A DNA stretch of 64,000 bases from G942493375 sp942493375. GTDB taxonomy: Bacteria > Armatimonadota > UBA5829. Shown here in pieces: positions 26,054-35,169 of the stretch. The translations under genes were made by a program, and so were the position numbers. Location: positions 5,146,001 to 5,210,000 of the forward strand of contig OW818698.1 in NCBI GenBank assembly GCA_942493375.1. Reading direction: 5' to 3'. The first letter of the stretch is position 1, and every line of letters starts with the position of its first letter. Below the pieces are notes generated by a model. That model saw only the letters and a program-made list of their open reading frames with translations. It was not told the DNA's origin and did no database searches.

Positions 26054-27451
26054 CTATTTGGCCTTTGCATCCGGTATTGGAACAGATTTCTTTCCATTGC
26101 CGTTTTCAGTTTCTGGTTTATCGGACTGTTTTGTCTCTGCTCTCTTAGCTGGATCTATAAGTGAAACAGTCTGACCTTTTGATACACCACTGGTCAGAAC
26201 TACATAACTGTCATTTTGCAGACCTGTTCTAACTTTGGTCTTCTTGAAATCGGGTCCGTTCTTAACAAAGACCCAGGTGGCGCCTTCACGCTCAAAGACC
26301 GATTCCATAGGCACAAAGAGCGCGCTCCCAACTTGATTGCTGATGAACTCTACATCGGCTGTCATTCCAGGTTTGAGGGTCTTCGGGTCTACCTGGTCAA
26401 CTTTGATTATAACCTCAAAAGTCTTCTTGCCGGGTGTCGAACCTGTATCCCACGGCCTGCCTTCGGTAGCAAGACTGGAGATATCCTTTACTGATCCAGT
26501 GTAGGTCTTGTTGGGGACAGCTTCGAGTTTTATGCGGGTTTTCATACCCTTCAAGACTTTTGGAGCATCCCCTTCACCGACAGCAACTTTAACTTCCATA
26601 CTTGTCAGGTCAGGTATCTCACATACACTCTGCTGAGGGTTCAAGGTATCGCCTGGTTGGATTTTACGCAGACCGTCCGGTGTCCAGTTTTTGCTGAGAA
26701 CTATAAGTCCTCCGGCAGGCGCTTTCAGTATAGAACTCTTCAAACGCCCGACAGCTTCATCATAGCTCATCTTGGCCATATCGGTGCGGAAATTGACGTT
26801 TCGGATATCGGCGTCTTTCTGAGTTTCCTTAGACTGGACTTCACGCTTTTTGAGTTCCATACTCATCTCACGTTTGCGGACATCGAGTTGTTTGCTCCTG
26901 AGCTGGAACTCTGCATCTTCAATCTCGGATTTAGGTATCAGTTTGTCATCTGCCAGTCTCTGCTTCTTTTCCAGAGTCTTTTGTGCTCTATCTACTTCAG
27001 ACTTGGCAAAATCAAGGTCAGCCTGTGATTGGTCGATATCGGTCTTGTTGGAAGCTTTGAGCATATCGACTTCAGACTTAGCCCTGTCCGAATCAGCTTT
27101 AACATTCTCATAATTGAGTTTCTGGCTGCGTGCCTGGGTTTCCAATTCTGTTATATCCAGTGTTGCTATAGTTGCTCCGGCCTTCACAACGGCTCCATCA
27201 TCTACCATTGTGATGATCTTGCCGTTGATTGGGCACGTCACAAATACCGATTTCTCAGCCTGCACTGTGCCCATCTCGTGAAAGCTATCTACGAATGCGC
27301 CTGACTTCACAGTTGATGTAGGGACAAAGGTCGATATTTTTTTTGGAGTCATATATTGCTTATAAAGCGGAATTCCCCAGCGATTGCCTGCATATATTAG
27401 TAGTGCTATAAAGAGTAATCTGGGAATCCATGTTTTCAGAATCCTTATCAT
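26054..27451 (-). CDS. Periplasmic adaptor (membrane fusion) protein, MacA-like
   Basis: 465 residues; its ATG overlaps the TolC stop (ATGA). N-terminal anchor (IPRLLFIALLIYAG), biotinyl-lipoyl-like half (VFVTCPINGKIITMVDDGAVVKAG), a long coiled-coil hairpin rich in Lys/Asp/Gln (about residues 110-220), then the second lipoyl half and beta-barrel domains (GLIVLSKNWTPDGLRKIQPG; KTFEVIIKVDQVD). It links the inner-membrane permease and TolC. The Lys-rich C-terminus is ordinary for the family. Confidence 0.92.
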   Translation of the reverse strand: MIRILKTWIPRLLFIALLIYAGNRWGIPLYKQYMTPKKISTFVPTSTVKSGAFVDSFHEMGTVQAEKSVFVTCPINGKIITMVDDGAVVKAGATIATLDITELETQARSQKLNYENVKADSDRAKSEVDMLKASNKTDIDQSQADLDFAKSEVDRAQKTLEKKQRLADDKLIPKSEIEDAEFQLRSKQLDVRKREMSMELKKREVQSKETQKDADIRNVNFRTDMAKMSYDEAVGRLKSSILKAPAGGLIVLSKNWTPDGLRKIQPGDTLNPQQSVCEIPDLTSMEVKVAVGEGDAPKVLKGMKTRIKLEAVPNKTYTGSVKDISSLATEGRPWDTGSTPGKKTFEVIIKVDQVDPKTLKPGMTADVEFISNQVGSALFVPMESVFEREGATWVFVKNGPDFKKTKVRTGLQNDSYVVLTSGVSKGQTVSLIDPAKRAETKQSDKPETENGNGKKSVPIPDAKAK

Positions 27452-28842
27452 TGCATCACCGTTTTTGTTAGATCCTCTCCCATAGCAGCCTTAAGGTTCA
27501 AGCCGGCCATATAGAGGTTTAGTTTGGCGGACAGTATCCCACTCTCCACTCGAGTTACAGCAGTCTGTGCATCCAGGACTTCGCGGTTGGATGACAATCC
27601 CTCATCAACCATTCTTTGAGCAAGCCGGAGGTTCTCCAGCGTCGTGTTGAGGTTCTGTCCAAGAATATTGAGAGAATCCCTGGATGTCTCGACCGATCTG
27701 TAGGCGCCTCTGACATCGGCAGCTATCTTCTCCATCTCATAGGCCCGCAAGTCAGTATATAGTGCTAAGTCTTTTTGACTGATCTCTTTCTCGGCAGTAA
27801 TTATACGCTTGTCCAGAGAGACAGTGTATTCAAGCCCGATCGTCAATGAATTGCGGTTAAATATCGAACTACCGAGTACCCCGGTGCGGTTATTGAAAGA
27901 GCTAAATCCTGCGACTGCGTCTAATGCCGGTTTGAGTTGGTCGGCGGTTATGTTAGTTTTGCGGGATCTATCCGAAATTTGTTGATCATAAACTGAAAGC
28001 TCAACTCTGTTCTGCAGGGCTGTGCTTACAGCTGTTTCCAATGCAGGTAATGGCTGCGTGGTTTCCGGGACAGAATCAATCAGCTCAGGATTTTGCCCTA
28101 TTCCCTGGCCGATGGATTTCATCAAAGTATCCACTGCACCTTTATAGGCCTGAATCTGACCGTTGAGGTCATCTCTTGTCTGTGCAACGCTGATGTCAGC
28201 CCGTGAGACTTCCAGTTCGGCAATAAGCCCGGCGTCTGCACGTTTTCTGGCGCTGGTTGCTGCATCTTCCGCTACTGATAGTGCTTTTTCCTGGACTTTG
28301 ATCTGTTCGCGTGCTAGAACTGCATTCAAATATGCCCCGATGACGGACAAAACGGTTGCCTGTTTAGTAAGGAATATCTGTTTTTCCTGGATACGGAATG
28401 CGGAGTCGGCGTCCATTATATCATTTAGCTTTGTGCTGAGCTTGTCTTTGCCGCGGTTCAGGGGTATGCGGTGCTGGACAGATAGAGACCCGCGGTCTCC
28501 ACCTATGCCGATTGGTGCAAACTCAACACTTGATTTTGCGCCTTTGGGGTCTGACCGGTCCCATTTTCCTGTGATAACAGCATTGGTGTCATTACCGATC
28601 TCTCCACGTGTCTGTTTTGCTTCAGCTGAGGCAGATAAGGATGTTTCAATCCTGGCGAGACCAGCCCTGACCCTGGTATCACCAAGATCTGAAGAACTTT
28701 GCCTGAGAGTGGGATTGACCGTGATAGCCATATCCAGCGCCTGGCGTATGCTCAGCTTGGCAGGGACAGTTTGTCCCAAAGCGCTTCCGCTAAGCACGAT
28801 CAGACCGGTAATTATCGGAATATAAAATGGCACTCTATTCAT
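27448..28842 (-). CDS. TolC-family outer membrane efflux protein
   Basis: 464 residues with an N-terminal signal peptide (IPIITGLIVLSGSALGQ). Two repeated helical halves with ALDMAITVNPTLRQSSSDL and LRLAQRMVDEGLSSNREVLDAQTAV mark the TolC-type coiled-coil barrel. First gene of the operon. The ATG has no Shine-Dalgarno; instead TGCTATACT lies eight bases upstream, so the mRNA may be nearly leaderless. The presence of TolC is direct evidence for a diderm cell. Confidence 0.92.
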   Translation of the reverse strand: MNRVPFYIPIITGLIVLSGSALGQTVPAKLSIRQALDMAITVNPTLRQSSSDLGDTRVRAGLARIETSLSASAEAKQTRGEIGNDTNAVITGKWDRSDPKGAKSSVEFAPIGIGGDRGSLSVQHRIPLNRGKDKLSTKLNDIMDADSAFRIQEKQIFLTKQATVLSVIGAYLNAVLAREQIKVQEKALSVAEDAATSARKRADAGLIAELEVSRADISVAQTRDDLNGQIQAYKGAVDTLMKSIGQGIGQNPELIDSVPETTQPLPALETAVSTALQNRVELSVYDQQISDRSRKTNITADQLKPALDAVAGFSSFNNRTGVLGSSIFNRNSLTIGLEYTVSLDKRIITAEKEISQKDLALYTDLRAYEMEKIAADVRGAYRSVETSRDSLNILGQNLNTTLENLRLAQRMVDEGLSSNREVLDAQTAVTRVESGILSAKLNLYMAGLNLKAAMGEDLTKTVMQ

Positions 28843-28959
28843 AATGCTTAGTATAGCACAGGTAGGCTTTGTGATACATGCCCCCGTCTGTTGTAACGGC
28901 TAAATACTCGACTTGAGATTACGAGCTATCTGGTAGAATTACACGAAAGCTCATAACCT

Positions 28960-29127
28960 CACAGGATTAACAAGAAGGGAAATCTAGCCTGTATTATTCA
29001 ATGACTGACTGTGCAATTGCTTTGCATTTACACTCACAGCATGTGTCTCTACTGCCGGTCGAAAGCAAAGTTTAGTGAATATAAAGGGCTTGATCTTGTT
29101 AATCTTGAGAATCTTGTTAATCCTGTC
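28960..29127. repeat. Inverted repeat family D (AGGATTAACAAGA type)
   Basis: CACAGGATTAACAAGA at about 28960-28975 faces GATCTTGTTAATC ... ATCTTGTTAATCCTGTC at 29092-29127, a double-unit arm. The 328-base gap between the TolC start and the end of the next gene (28843-29170) contains only this arrangement plus the TolC promoter. Repeats of this kind are seen in many bacterial genomes. Confidence 0.7.
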
Positions 29128-29170
29128 AAAAATGACTCGACTTGATCATGCAACTCATGAAACGATGACA

Positions 29171-30241
29171 TTACACCCAGGACTCCACTGACTTCAAAAC
29201 TGAGTTGGCTGTGTCTTCATCCGGGACAAAGACTCCCAGCCATACTCCCTCCGGTTTTAGCTCTCGTTTGAATATGTCTAGTTCATCGGGTTCTATCCAG
29301 GCTTGCATACCTTTGCCAGCTGCCTGGATCTTTTTGTAGACCGGGATCCAGTCGGAAGCCCTGTTGTTACCGGCACCGTAAACCCATTGGATGGCGTTTA
29401 GTTCTTTGATATCCAGAAGACTGTCCAGATGCCTCAGTGCATCGGGACCGTCCAGGTGATAAATGTTGGCTTCCATAAACCGACATTCTTCGATTATACC
29501 AGGCAGGAAGACTTCATCGAACATTTCTTTGCTGACCATACATGAGAAGTCATTGGACGGTACATACCACTTGCGGCTGGAGACTATACCAGGCCAGCTG
29601 GTTATTGCCTGATCGTTTGCCTTGAACTTATTGTAGTAAAAATCATAGACCTGGAAATAGACTTCAGTGACTTTGGCAAGGAGTGCAACTACATCATCTT
29701 TTGCTTCAATCATATCGAAGTTCAGGTTCAGTGGATCTCGAAATGCTGCAATGGCATCAGCTCCCGGGTGCAGGTCTGTGAATCCTGTATAGAATTTACC
29801 CTGACCGGCTTCCATAAGGGCATCTGTAAGCTCCAGGATTTTCTTCCAGTAGAAATTGTCCTCTGAAAACTTGATATGGTCTACATTTTTCCAGTCTTCA
29901 AGATTCGGGACCGCCCAGGCGGTGCTTTCGCTGTATTCAAGTTCGCAACCCATAAATGCGCTCAGAATTTCAGGCCCCAGATTTGGAAAAACACCTGGCA
30001 ATGCATCCCCCAGGAAGAGTGTCCCGGCAACATAGTCAAGTGTGTTCTGCACAACGGCTTCGGTGTCCATCCAACGTTCGCGGATAGAGGAATAGACTTT
30101 CGGTGTCCGCTGCGGAGCAACATAACTTCTATTCGGGACCGACATCTGAACTACTGGCCGGTCTATAATCTGCCTGTCCCAGAACGCATCCTGCCTGGCA
30201 AGTCTCTTATCCCAATCCGGAATGTTGTCAATAGGCTTCAT
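29171..30241 (-). CDS. URO-D-like (uroporphyrinogen decarboxylase fold) protein
   Basis: 356 residues beginning MKPIDNIPDWDKRLARQDAF. The sequence has the pattern of the URO-D-like superfamily used in corrinoid methyl transfer and related reactions: HLDGPDALRHLDSLLDIKEL, AIQWVYGAG, and YIPVYKKI-type helices. It is not a heme-pathway HemE; the substrate-specific positions are not those of HemE in my reading. Cytoplasmic, monocistronic. A second, distantly related gene is at 31461. Confidence 0.8.
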   Translation of the reverse strand: MKPIDNIPDWDKRLARQDAFWDRQIIDRPVVQMSVPNRSYVAPQRTPKVYSSIRERWMDTEAVVQNTLDYVAGTLFLGDALPGVFPNLGPEILSAFMGCELEYSESTAWAVPNLEDWKNVDHIKFSEDNFYWKKILELTDALMEAGQGKFYTGFTDLHPGADAIAAFRDPLNLNFDMIEAKDDVVALLAKVTEVYFQVYDFYYNKFKANDQAITSWPGIVSSRKWYVPSNDFSCMVSKEMFDEVFLPGIIEECRFMEANIYHLDGPDALRHLDSLLDIKELNAIQWVYGAGNNRASDWIPVYKKIQAAGKGMQAWIEPDELDIFKRELKPEGVWLGVFVPDEDTANSVLKSVESWV

Positions 30242-30352
30242 AATAGTGCAGACCTCCAGGGCATATATACAGCAATTATCTCATACAAGGAGTTATTCAG
30301 GTGAATGTATTAATCCTTCCGGAATGCCGATGATAACCCGATAGTATCGTGT

Positions 30353-31036
30353 TTATAATCGTTTGTCCCAGTAACGTGTAGCTATTCCCTGGGTTAGCGA
30401 GATGATCAAAATAGCAACAGCAGTACGCACTGGCCATGTTCCCAATACCGCCATCTCATATAGAATTCCACCAGAGAGTAAAGCACGCCACAGTATATCC
30501 AAAGTGGTGACGGCTGCCTTTCCCTTGACTTCCTGGGTATGTTCATCGTTGATCCGCGAGGTGTCCCCCGTGCTCATTACATACAGTTTTTCAGGATTTG
30601 GTTTTATCCACATATATATGAGCCAGAATGTTTCGAAAACACATAAAGCCATTGTAGACCAGCTCACATTCCCAGCCACTGTTTGATGATATAAAAGCAC
30701 AAAGAAAGTGATTAGTGGAGGTACACCAATGATCGTGAACAGAATGCGCCTATGCTGCCATATTATTATTCCGTCTTCAACAGGGGAACCTGCTTCTTCG
30801 GGTTTACACATTTCATTAGTCCATTTGTGTAACAGTATTGCAATGGGTAGAATTAGCAGCACAAATGGTAGATAATAGAGAGTGGAACGCCAAGTACTGT
30901 CCCAAAATGCAGCGTGTTCCAATCCTTTTCCATGTGCTTGGAATGCACCGTAGGCGAATGACAAAATAGCACTTACGAGGCAATGTCCAATCACTTTAAG
31001 AACAAGAGTTTGACCTGGGATGCGGAGATTATTCAT
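30353..31036 (-). CDS. Multi-pass membrane protein paired with XRE regulator
   Basis: 227 residues with about five hydrophobic segments (for example LVLKVIGHCLVSAILSFAY, STLYYLPFVLLILPIAILL, RILFTIIGVPPLITFFVLL). Its start overlaps the XRE gene by eight bases, so the two are translationally coupled, an arrangement typical of small HTH/membrane protein pairs. I recognise no family; function unknown. Confidence 0.8.
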   Translation of the reverse strand: MNNLRIPGQTLVLKVIGHCLVSAILSFAYGAFQAHGKGLEHAAFWDSTWRSTLYYLPFVLLILPIAILLHKWTNEMCKPEEAGSPVEDGIIIWQHRRILFTIIGVPPLITFFVLLYHQTVAGNVSWSTMALCVFETFWLIYMWIKPNPEKLYVMSTGDTSRINDEHTQEVKGKAAVTTLDILWRALLSGGILYEMAVLGTWPVRTAVAILIISLTQGIATRYWDKRL

Positions 31037-31250
31037 TCTGACCCTCCTTATCGATCTGTTCAGCGCACAGGAATAATTCTTCTATACTCAAGCCGAATGT
31101 GGTTGCAAGCTTGTATGCCAGCATGATGGACGGATTATAACGGCCGGATTCAATGGAGATGATGGTCTGGCGCGAGACTTCTGCACTGTCTGCAAGCTCT
31201 TCCTGAGTCATCCCCTTCTGAGTCCTCATTTCCTTGACCCTGTTCCACAT
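31029..31250 (-). CDS. Small XRE-family transcription regulator
   Basis: 73 residues from the ATG at 31250, placed six bases after GGAGG; a GTG at 31262 is less likely. A single Cro/C1-type helix-turn-helix (MTQEELADSAEVSRQTIISI, then YNPSIMLAYKLA) and an acidic tail make up the protein. It sits directly upstream of, and overlaps, the membrane protein gene, which it probably regulates or works with. Confidence 0.9.
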   Translation of the reverse strand: MWNRVKEMRTQKGMTQEELADSAEVSRQTIISIESGRYNPSIMLAYKLATTFGLSIEELFLCAEQIDKEGQNE

Positions 31251-31397
31251 GCTATCCTCCACCTAATGTAAAGCACACTTTACAATATTATGTAATCAGA
31301 TTCGTGCAATGTCAAGCATGTTTTACATGATATGATTGGCGTTTATGTGTTAGCGTGGGAAAGTGAACTGGAATAAATATGGGGGAGTAATATACGA

Positions 31398-31435
31398 TTT
31401 TCCTTCTTAGCGCCTTTGCGGCTTTGCGTGAGAAT
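31398..31435. repeat. Repeat family B (GCGCCTTTGCGGCTTTGCGTGAGAA) copy 1
   Basis: A 38-base stretch beginning TTTTCCTTCTTAGCGC. The same element occurs at 34898-34937 (inverted) and 35020-35054, the latter two facing each other. Similar sequences are known as intergenic repeats in many bacteria. Confidence 0.75.
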
Positions 31436-31460
31436 GAATAAACTTGGATATTAGCTACAT

Positions 31461-32450
31461 TCAGGCACCTGAATAGCGCACAAATTCATCTGCTGCCCAG
31501 AGTTGGGATTCGGGATGGACTCCAAGGGATAGAGGAGCACCATAATGTCCGCAGATGAATCCGCCGCCTTTGCCCAGCGTGTCTATCAGTTCCCGGGCAC
31601 AGGCTCTGATATATTGTTCATCACCGGTTGGCAGATCCTTTTGTATGTCTACAGGAGACCAGACAGCACACTTGCCGTGGCATTGATCTCTCAGAAAATC
31701 CAGACCGGAGAGTTTGGGCTGGTCGAGTTGCAGCACGTTGATGCCCATGTCTACCAGAGATGGGATAATGTCTTTGATATAACCGCAGGAGTGCATCCAG
31801 ACATCCAGACCGCGTTCTCTGGCGTGTCCTACAAGCTCCCGGAATCCTGGTTCAAACATTTCATGCCAAAGGTTGGGAGAAATCAGGAGCCTTTCCTGTG
31901 TACCCCAGTCTTCGTAGAACATGACTCCATCGGCATGTATTTCAACCCATCTGTCCATGCAGCGTTTCAGCAGGTCTATAACCATTCGCTGAAGAGCCAT
32001 TACTTCTTTCGGATAGAGAAGCACATCAGCCAGGAACTGTTCAACAGTGCGCATATATCGCATTATGGAAAATGGAAAACCAGCCAGGGTTCCCAGGTGA
32101 TACATATCCGGGTTGTCAATGAACTGCAAGGCAGCCTGTTCGTAACGGCACCACAGGTCTAGTCTGGGGATCTGGTAGGAGCTTAACGTGGACCAGTCTT
32201 TGAGGACACCCTCGATAACTTCCCCTCCTGAGGTAGTCGGCAGACATTTCCAGACATTGTGCCATTCATCTTCCCATTGTCTGAAGTCGGCGAACTCCCA
32301 GGTCTGCCAGGGTTTCCAGTCAGGATCTTCGGATATTCCACCACCGAGTATATCGTTCGGATAGGGGGCAGGCAGAGTCATTGGAGGGCGATCCGGATTG
32401 TCGAAAGTGAGGCATTTCTTGACGCGTTCTCTACTGCTCATTATCGTCAT
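31461..32450 (-). CDS. URO-D-like protein, second copy
   Basis: 329 residues, with GGAGGG 12 bases upstream of the chosen ATG. It starts with SSRERVKKCLTFDNPDRPPM, the usual N-terminus of the URO-D-like family, and has the conserved HSCGYIKDIIPSLVDMGINV segment followed by LQLDQPKL. Likely a corrinoid-dependent or other C1-transfer protein of the MtaA/CmuA superfamily; the exact substrate is unknown. Not closely similar to the copy at 29171. Confidence 0.85.
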   Translation of the reverse strand: MTIMSSRERVKKCLTFDNPDRPPMTLPAPYPNDILGGGISEDPDWKPWQTWEFADFRQWEDEWHNVWKCLPTTSGGEVIEGVLKDWSTLSSYQIPRLDLWCRYEQAALQFIDNPDMYHLGTLAGFPFSIMRYMRTVEQFLADVLLYPKEVMALQRMVIDLLKRCMDRWVEIHADGVMFYEDWGTQERLLISPNLWHEMFEPGFRELVGHARERGLDVWMHSCGYIKDIIPSLVDMGINVLQLDQPKLSGLDFLRDQCHGKCAVWSPVDIQKDLPTGDEQYIRACARELIDTLGKGGGFICGHYGAPLSLGVHPESQLWAADEFVRYSGA

Positions 32451-32536
32451 AGTGAATAATAACCCTCCATCTTGCTACAAGATTATGCCTGATTTGTTGA
32501 GGTAAATCAAGTGTTGAATAATAAGATAATAAAAAC

Positions 32537-32564
32537 GAGGGTCGACTACTGCGTGTCGACCCTC
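32537..32564 (-). terminator. Rho-independent terminator of the DUF5658-like gene
   Basis: GAGGGTCGAC (32537-32546), eight-base loop, GTCGACCCTC (32555-32564); on the minus strand the stem is followed after one base by TTTTT. This is the best terminator in the window. Confidence 0.85.
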
Positions 32565-32596
32565 TGAAGTCTATTTTAAATTGGCTTTACCGCAAT

Positions 32597-32905
32597 CTAT
32601 GCGCGGTTAACGCCAACAGTCGCTATCACATAAACTACTGAGTAAGCCAGTATGGTGAAGCGGGTTGCCAAAGAAGTGAATCTGGCATTGTGCTTTTTGT
32701 ATAACTCGATTGCTATTATAAAAGGAACAAAACTAATAAGTTTTGCTGCTACGAATGCAAGTGGACTGATTTTGAAAAATGCGTTCATAAGTGGGTTGAC
32801 TTCCACTGCCATTCCATGAGTTACGAAATATAGCGTTGTCAGCATATCGAGTGTGCATATAAACAACAATACCATACTTCCGCGCGTTAGCCTGAGAGGA
32901 TACAA
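32597..32905 (-). CDS. DUF5658-like small membrane protein
   Basis: 102 residues, three or four membrane segments. The N-terminal pattern LDMLTTLYFVTHGMAVEVNP followed by LMNAFFKISPLAFVAAKLIS fits DUF5658-type proteins (Asp-containing first helix, E/V-NP-L motif). Function unknown. It has its own terminator. Confidence 0.75.
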   Translation of the reverse strand: MYPLRLTRGSMVLLFICTLDMLTTLYFVTHGMAVEVNPLMNAFFKISPLAFVAAKLISFVPFIIAIELYKKHNARFTSLATRFTILAYSVVYVIATVGVNRA

Positions 32906-33130
32906 TACTTCATACCTCCAATTAATTCTACCTGCAGAACTCGTAAATACAAGTCCTGACTAATGTATACGTTGTGACGTCGCTAAGCGTTGAATCAACA
33001 ACCCTATATGGAATATAAGTGCAAGATTCATGCCAAACACCTTATTTGGAATACCAGTTTATTTTAAGCATGGTTGCTTGAGCGGTTTTTCTGATTTAGT
33101 TATATTTGGGTAACATTTCAGAGTTGCCGG

Positions 33131-33208
33131 AATTTGTCATCCTGAGGAACGAAGGATCTGCTTTTCATCCGGAAAAAGCAGATCCTTCGTTCCTCAGGAT
33201 GACAAATT
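33131..33208. repeat. Interspersed palindromic element, family A copy 3
   Basis: Perfect inverted repeat 33131-33165 and 33174-33208 (35-base arms, eight-base loop). Unlike copies 1 and 2 it lies upstream of a gene (Wzm-like, starting 33308) in the 400-base gap between divergent genes, so termination of a convergent pair is not its general role. The rest of the gap 32906-33307 has no coding sequence. Confidence 0.9.
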
Positions 33209-33307
33209 CCCATATTACTGAATTCTTACTATTTGACGCTTGAGGGGGTAGGCGGTAAACTCTAATGTAAAGGTTCATTCCCAAAAACCTCAAAGAGAAG
33301 GGGCGCG

Positions 33308-34141
33308 ATGCTTCAGGAACTTAAAGAGCTTTATAGATATAGAGAACTGATAGTCAATTTGGTTATCAGGGATCTTAAAGTTAGATATAAGAACTCAGCT
33401 GTAGGTTTTCTCTGGTCGTTGGCAAATCCGATCATCCAGGCTGCGACCATTACTGTCATCTTTAAGTATGTAATGGAGATTCGAATACCCAACTACTCCG
33501 CTTATTTGTTCTGTGCATATCTGGTGTGGGGATTTTTCTATTATTCTGTGCTGGATGCGTGTGATTCCGTTTTGTTACATGGAGGACTGGTAAAGAAGAC
33601 ATATTTTCCGCGCGAAGTCATGCCCATATCAGTCTGCATCTCGAACCTTATCCACTTCTGCCTGGCTATGGTGGTGTTTTTCCTGTATGTGATTCTCTAT
33701 TTGAGAGCGCCTGTGCTGGTCACCTGGTTGCTGCTGCCTGTGCTGATATTCATGCAATTTCTCTACCATCTGGGACTGGCTTTCTTTATGTCTTGTGCCA
33801 ATGTCTTCTATGAGGATGTGAAGTATATGGCGATGGCGTTCCTGAACCTGGTATTCTATGCCATGCCGGTTATCTATCCAATAGAAAAGGTATACTACTC
33901 GAAATTTGTGCCTGCTCCATATAAGGAATTGGTATATTACCTGTATATGTTGAATCCGCTGTCATATCTAATTACAGCTTACCGCAAGACACTTCTTGAA
34001 CCGATGAAAGTTAAGGAGTTCCCGGACTTCGCTCTAAACTATGGATTTCTTGGAATAGCATTTGCAGTCTCATTGATTTTTTGCATTGCGGGTTATGCAT
34101 TCTTCAACTCCCGTAAGTGGCAGTTTGCGGAGAAGCTATAA
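33308..34141 (+). CDS. ABC-2 type polysaccharide exporter permease (Wzm/TagG-like)
   Basis: 277 residues with six membrane segments. The N-terminal motif LVIRDLKVRYKNSAVGFLWS is the typical start of polysaccharide ABC exporter permeases, and GYAFFNSRKWQFAEKL ends it. It partners with the adjacent ATPase to export O-antigen, teichoic-acid-like or other glycan. Upstream AGAAGGGG lies near the ATG. No glycosyltransferase genes surround it. Confidence 0.94.
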   Translation: MLQELKELYRYRELIVNLVIRDLKVRYKNSAVGFLWSLANPIIQAATITVIFKYVMEIRIPNYSAYLFCAYLVWGFFYYSVLDACDSVLLHGGLVKKTYFPREVMPISVCISNLIHFCLAMVVFFLYVILYLRAPVLVTWLLLPVLIFMQFLYHLGLAFFMSCANVFYEDVKYMAMAFLNLVFYAMPVIYPIEKVYYSKFVPAPYKELVYYLYMLNPLSYLITAYRKTLLEPMKVKEFPDFALNYGFLGIAFAVSLIFCIAGYAFFNSRKWQFAEKL

Positions 34142-34890
34142 TGATCGCAGTCTCAATCAAAAATCTCAAGAAGAATTTTCGACTCACCCACAGCGGGCAG
34201 ATATCATTAAAGCAGGCTGCATTATCGTTCAGAAGACGGAAACCCGATGTTGTCGAGGCTATCAGAGGTATCAGCTTTGATATTGACCAGGGCGAGACAG
34301 TTGCTGTAATAGGCCGAAACGGATCAGGCAAGAGCACACTGTTGGGAGTCTGCGGAAAAATCTACAGACCAACCAGCGGGGAAGTTACTGTCAATGGCAG
34401 GATCTCCACACTGCTCGATCTGGGGGCTGGTTTCCATCCTGACCTTACAGGCATAGAGAATATCTACCTGTACGGGGCAATCCTCGGTATGAGCCGAAAA
34501 GAGATCAATGCCCGAATGGATAATATTGTAGGATTTGCCGAACTTGAAGACTTCATAGATGCCCCAATCCGGACTTACTCAGCCGGGATGACTATGAGAC
34601 TTGGATTTTCAATCGCTGTGCAAGTCGATCCGAATGTACTGCTGGTAGACGAAGTGCTGGCTGTTGGAGATGAGAGTTTCCAGCTGAAATGCTACGACAA
34701 AGTCCGCCAGTTCCAGGAAGCAGGCAAGACCATTATATTCGTATCCCACGATATGGAAGCAGTGAAAAAAGTAGCCACCCGGGTGATCTGGATGCACTAT
34801 GGAGTGATCCGGATGGACGGCGAAGTGGAGCATGTCCTGGAAGCCTACCACAAATCCTCTGAACGTAAAACAGAAGCAAGTAACTCCTGA
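34141..34890 (+). CDS. ABC polysaccharide exporter ATPase (Wzt/TagH-like)
   Basis: 249 residues; TAATG overlap with the permease stop. Walker A VIGRNGSGKSTLLGVCGKI, TYSAGMTMRLGFSIAVQV as the signature-like region, and Walker B NVLLVDEVLAVGD identify a Wzt/TagH NBD. It lacks the C-terminal glycan-binding extension found in Wzt proteins, which implies export without Wzt-type chain-end recognition. Confidence 0.94.
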   Translation: MIAVSIKNLKKNFRLTHSGQISLKQAALSFRRRKPDVVEAIRGISFDIDQGETVAVIGRNGSGKSTLLGVCGKIYRPTSGEVTVNGRISTLLDLGAGFHPDLTGIENIYLYGAILGMSRKEINARMDNIVGFAELEDFIDAPIRTYSAGMTMRLGFSIAVQVDPNVLLVDEVLAVGDESFQLKCYDKVRQFQEAGKTIIFVSHDMEAVKKVATRVIWMHYGVIRMDGEVEHVLEAYHKSSERKTEASNS

Positions 34891-34897
34891 GTTTTTT

Positions 34898-35054
34898 ATT
34901 CTCACGCAAAGCCGCAAAGGCGCAAAGAAGGAAAAACATGTTCTTCTATGGCGTGCGACTGTTCTTTTTTTGTTCGCGTTATATTTTCCACAAAGCTAAT
35001 AAAACGCCAGAATACCTGTCCCTTCTTAGCGCCTTTGCGACTTTGCGTGAGAAT
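34898..35054. repeat. Facing family B repeats
   Basis: The family B element occurs inverted at 34898-34937 and direct at 35020-35054, separated by about 80 bases. Together they could fold into a large hairpin, like a miniature inverted-repeat element. The region lies between the exporter ATPase and the large six-hairpin gene. Confidence 0.75.
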
Positions 35055-35169
35055 CTATAACTTGTCGTAACATTCACACCAAAATGCGAAGTTGCATGAT
35101 AACCTCCATTTGACATCCCTCTATATGCATAGTAAACTGCACCAAACTAACAGGTTAGGACGGTTAGAA

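Noticed and set aside
28163..28825. 220-codon plus-strand ORF
   Set aside because: Antisense to the TolC gene; no start site or family pattern.
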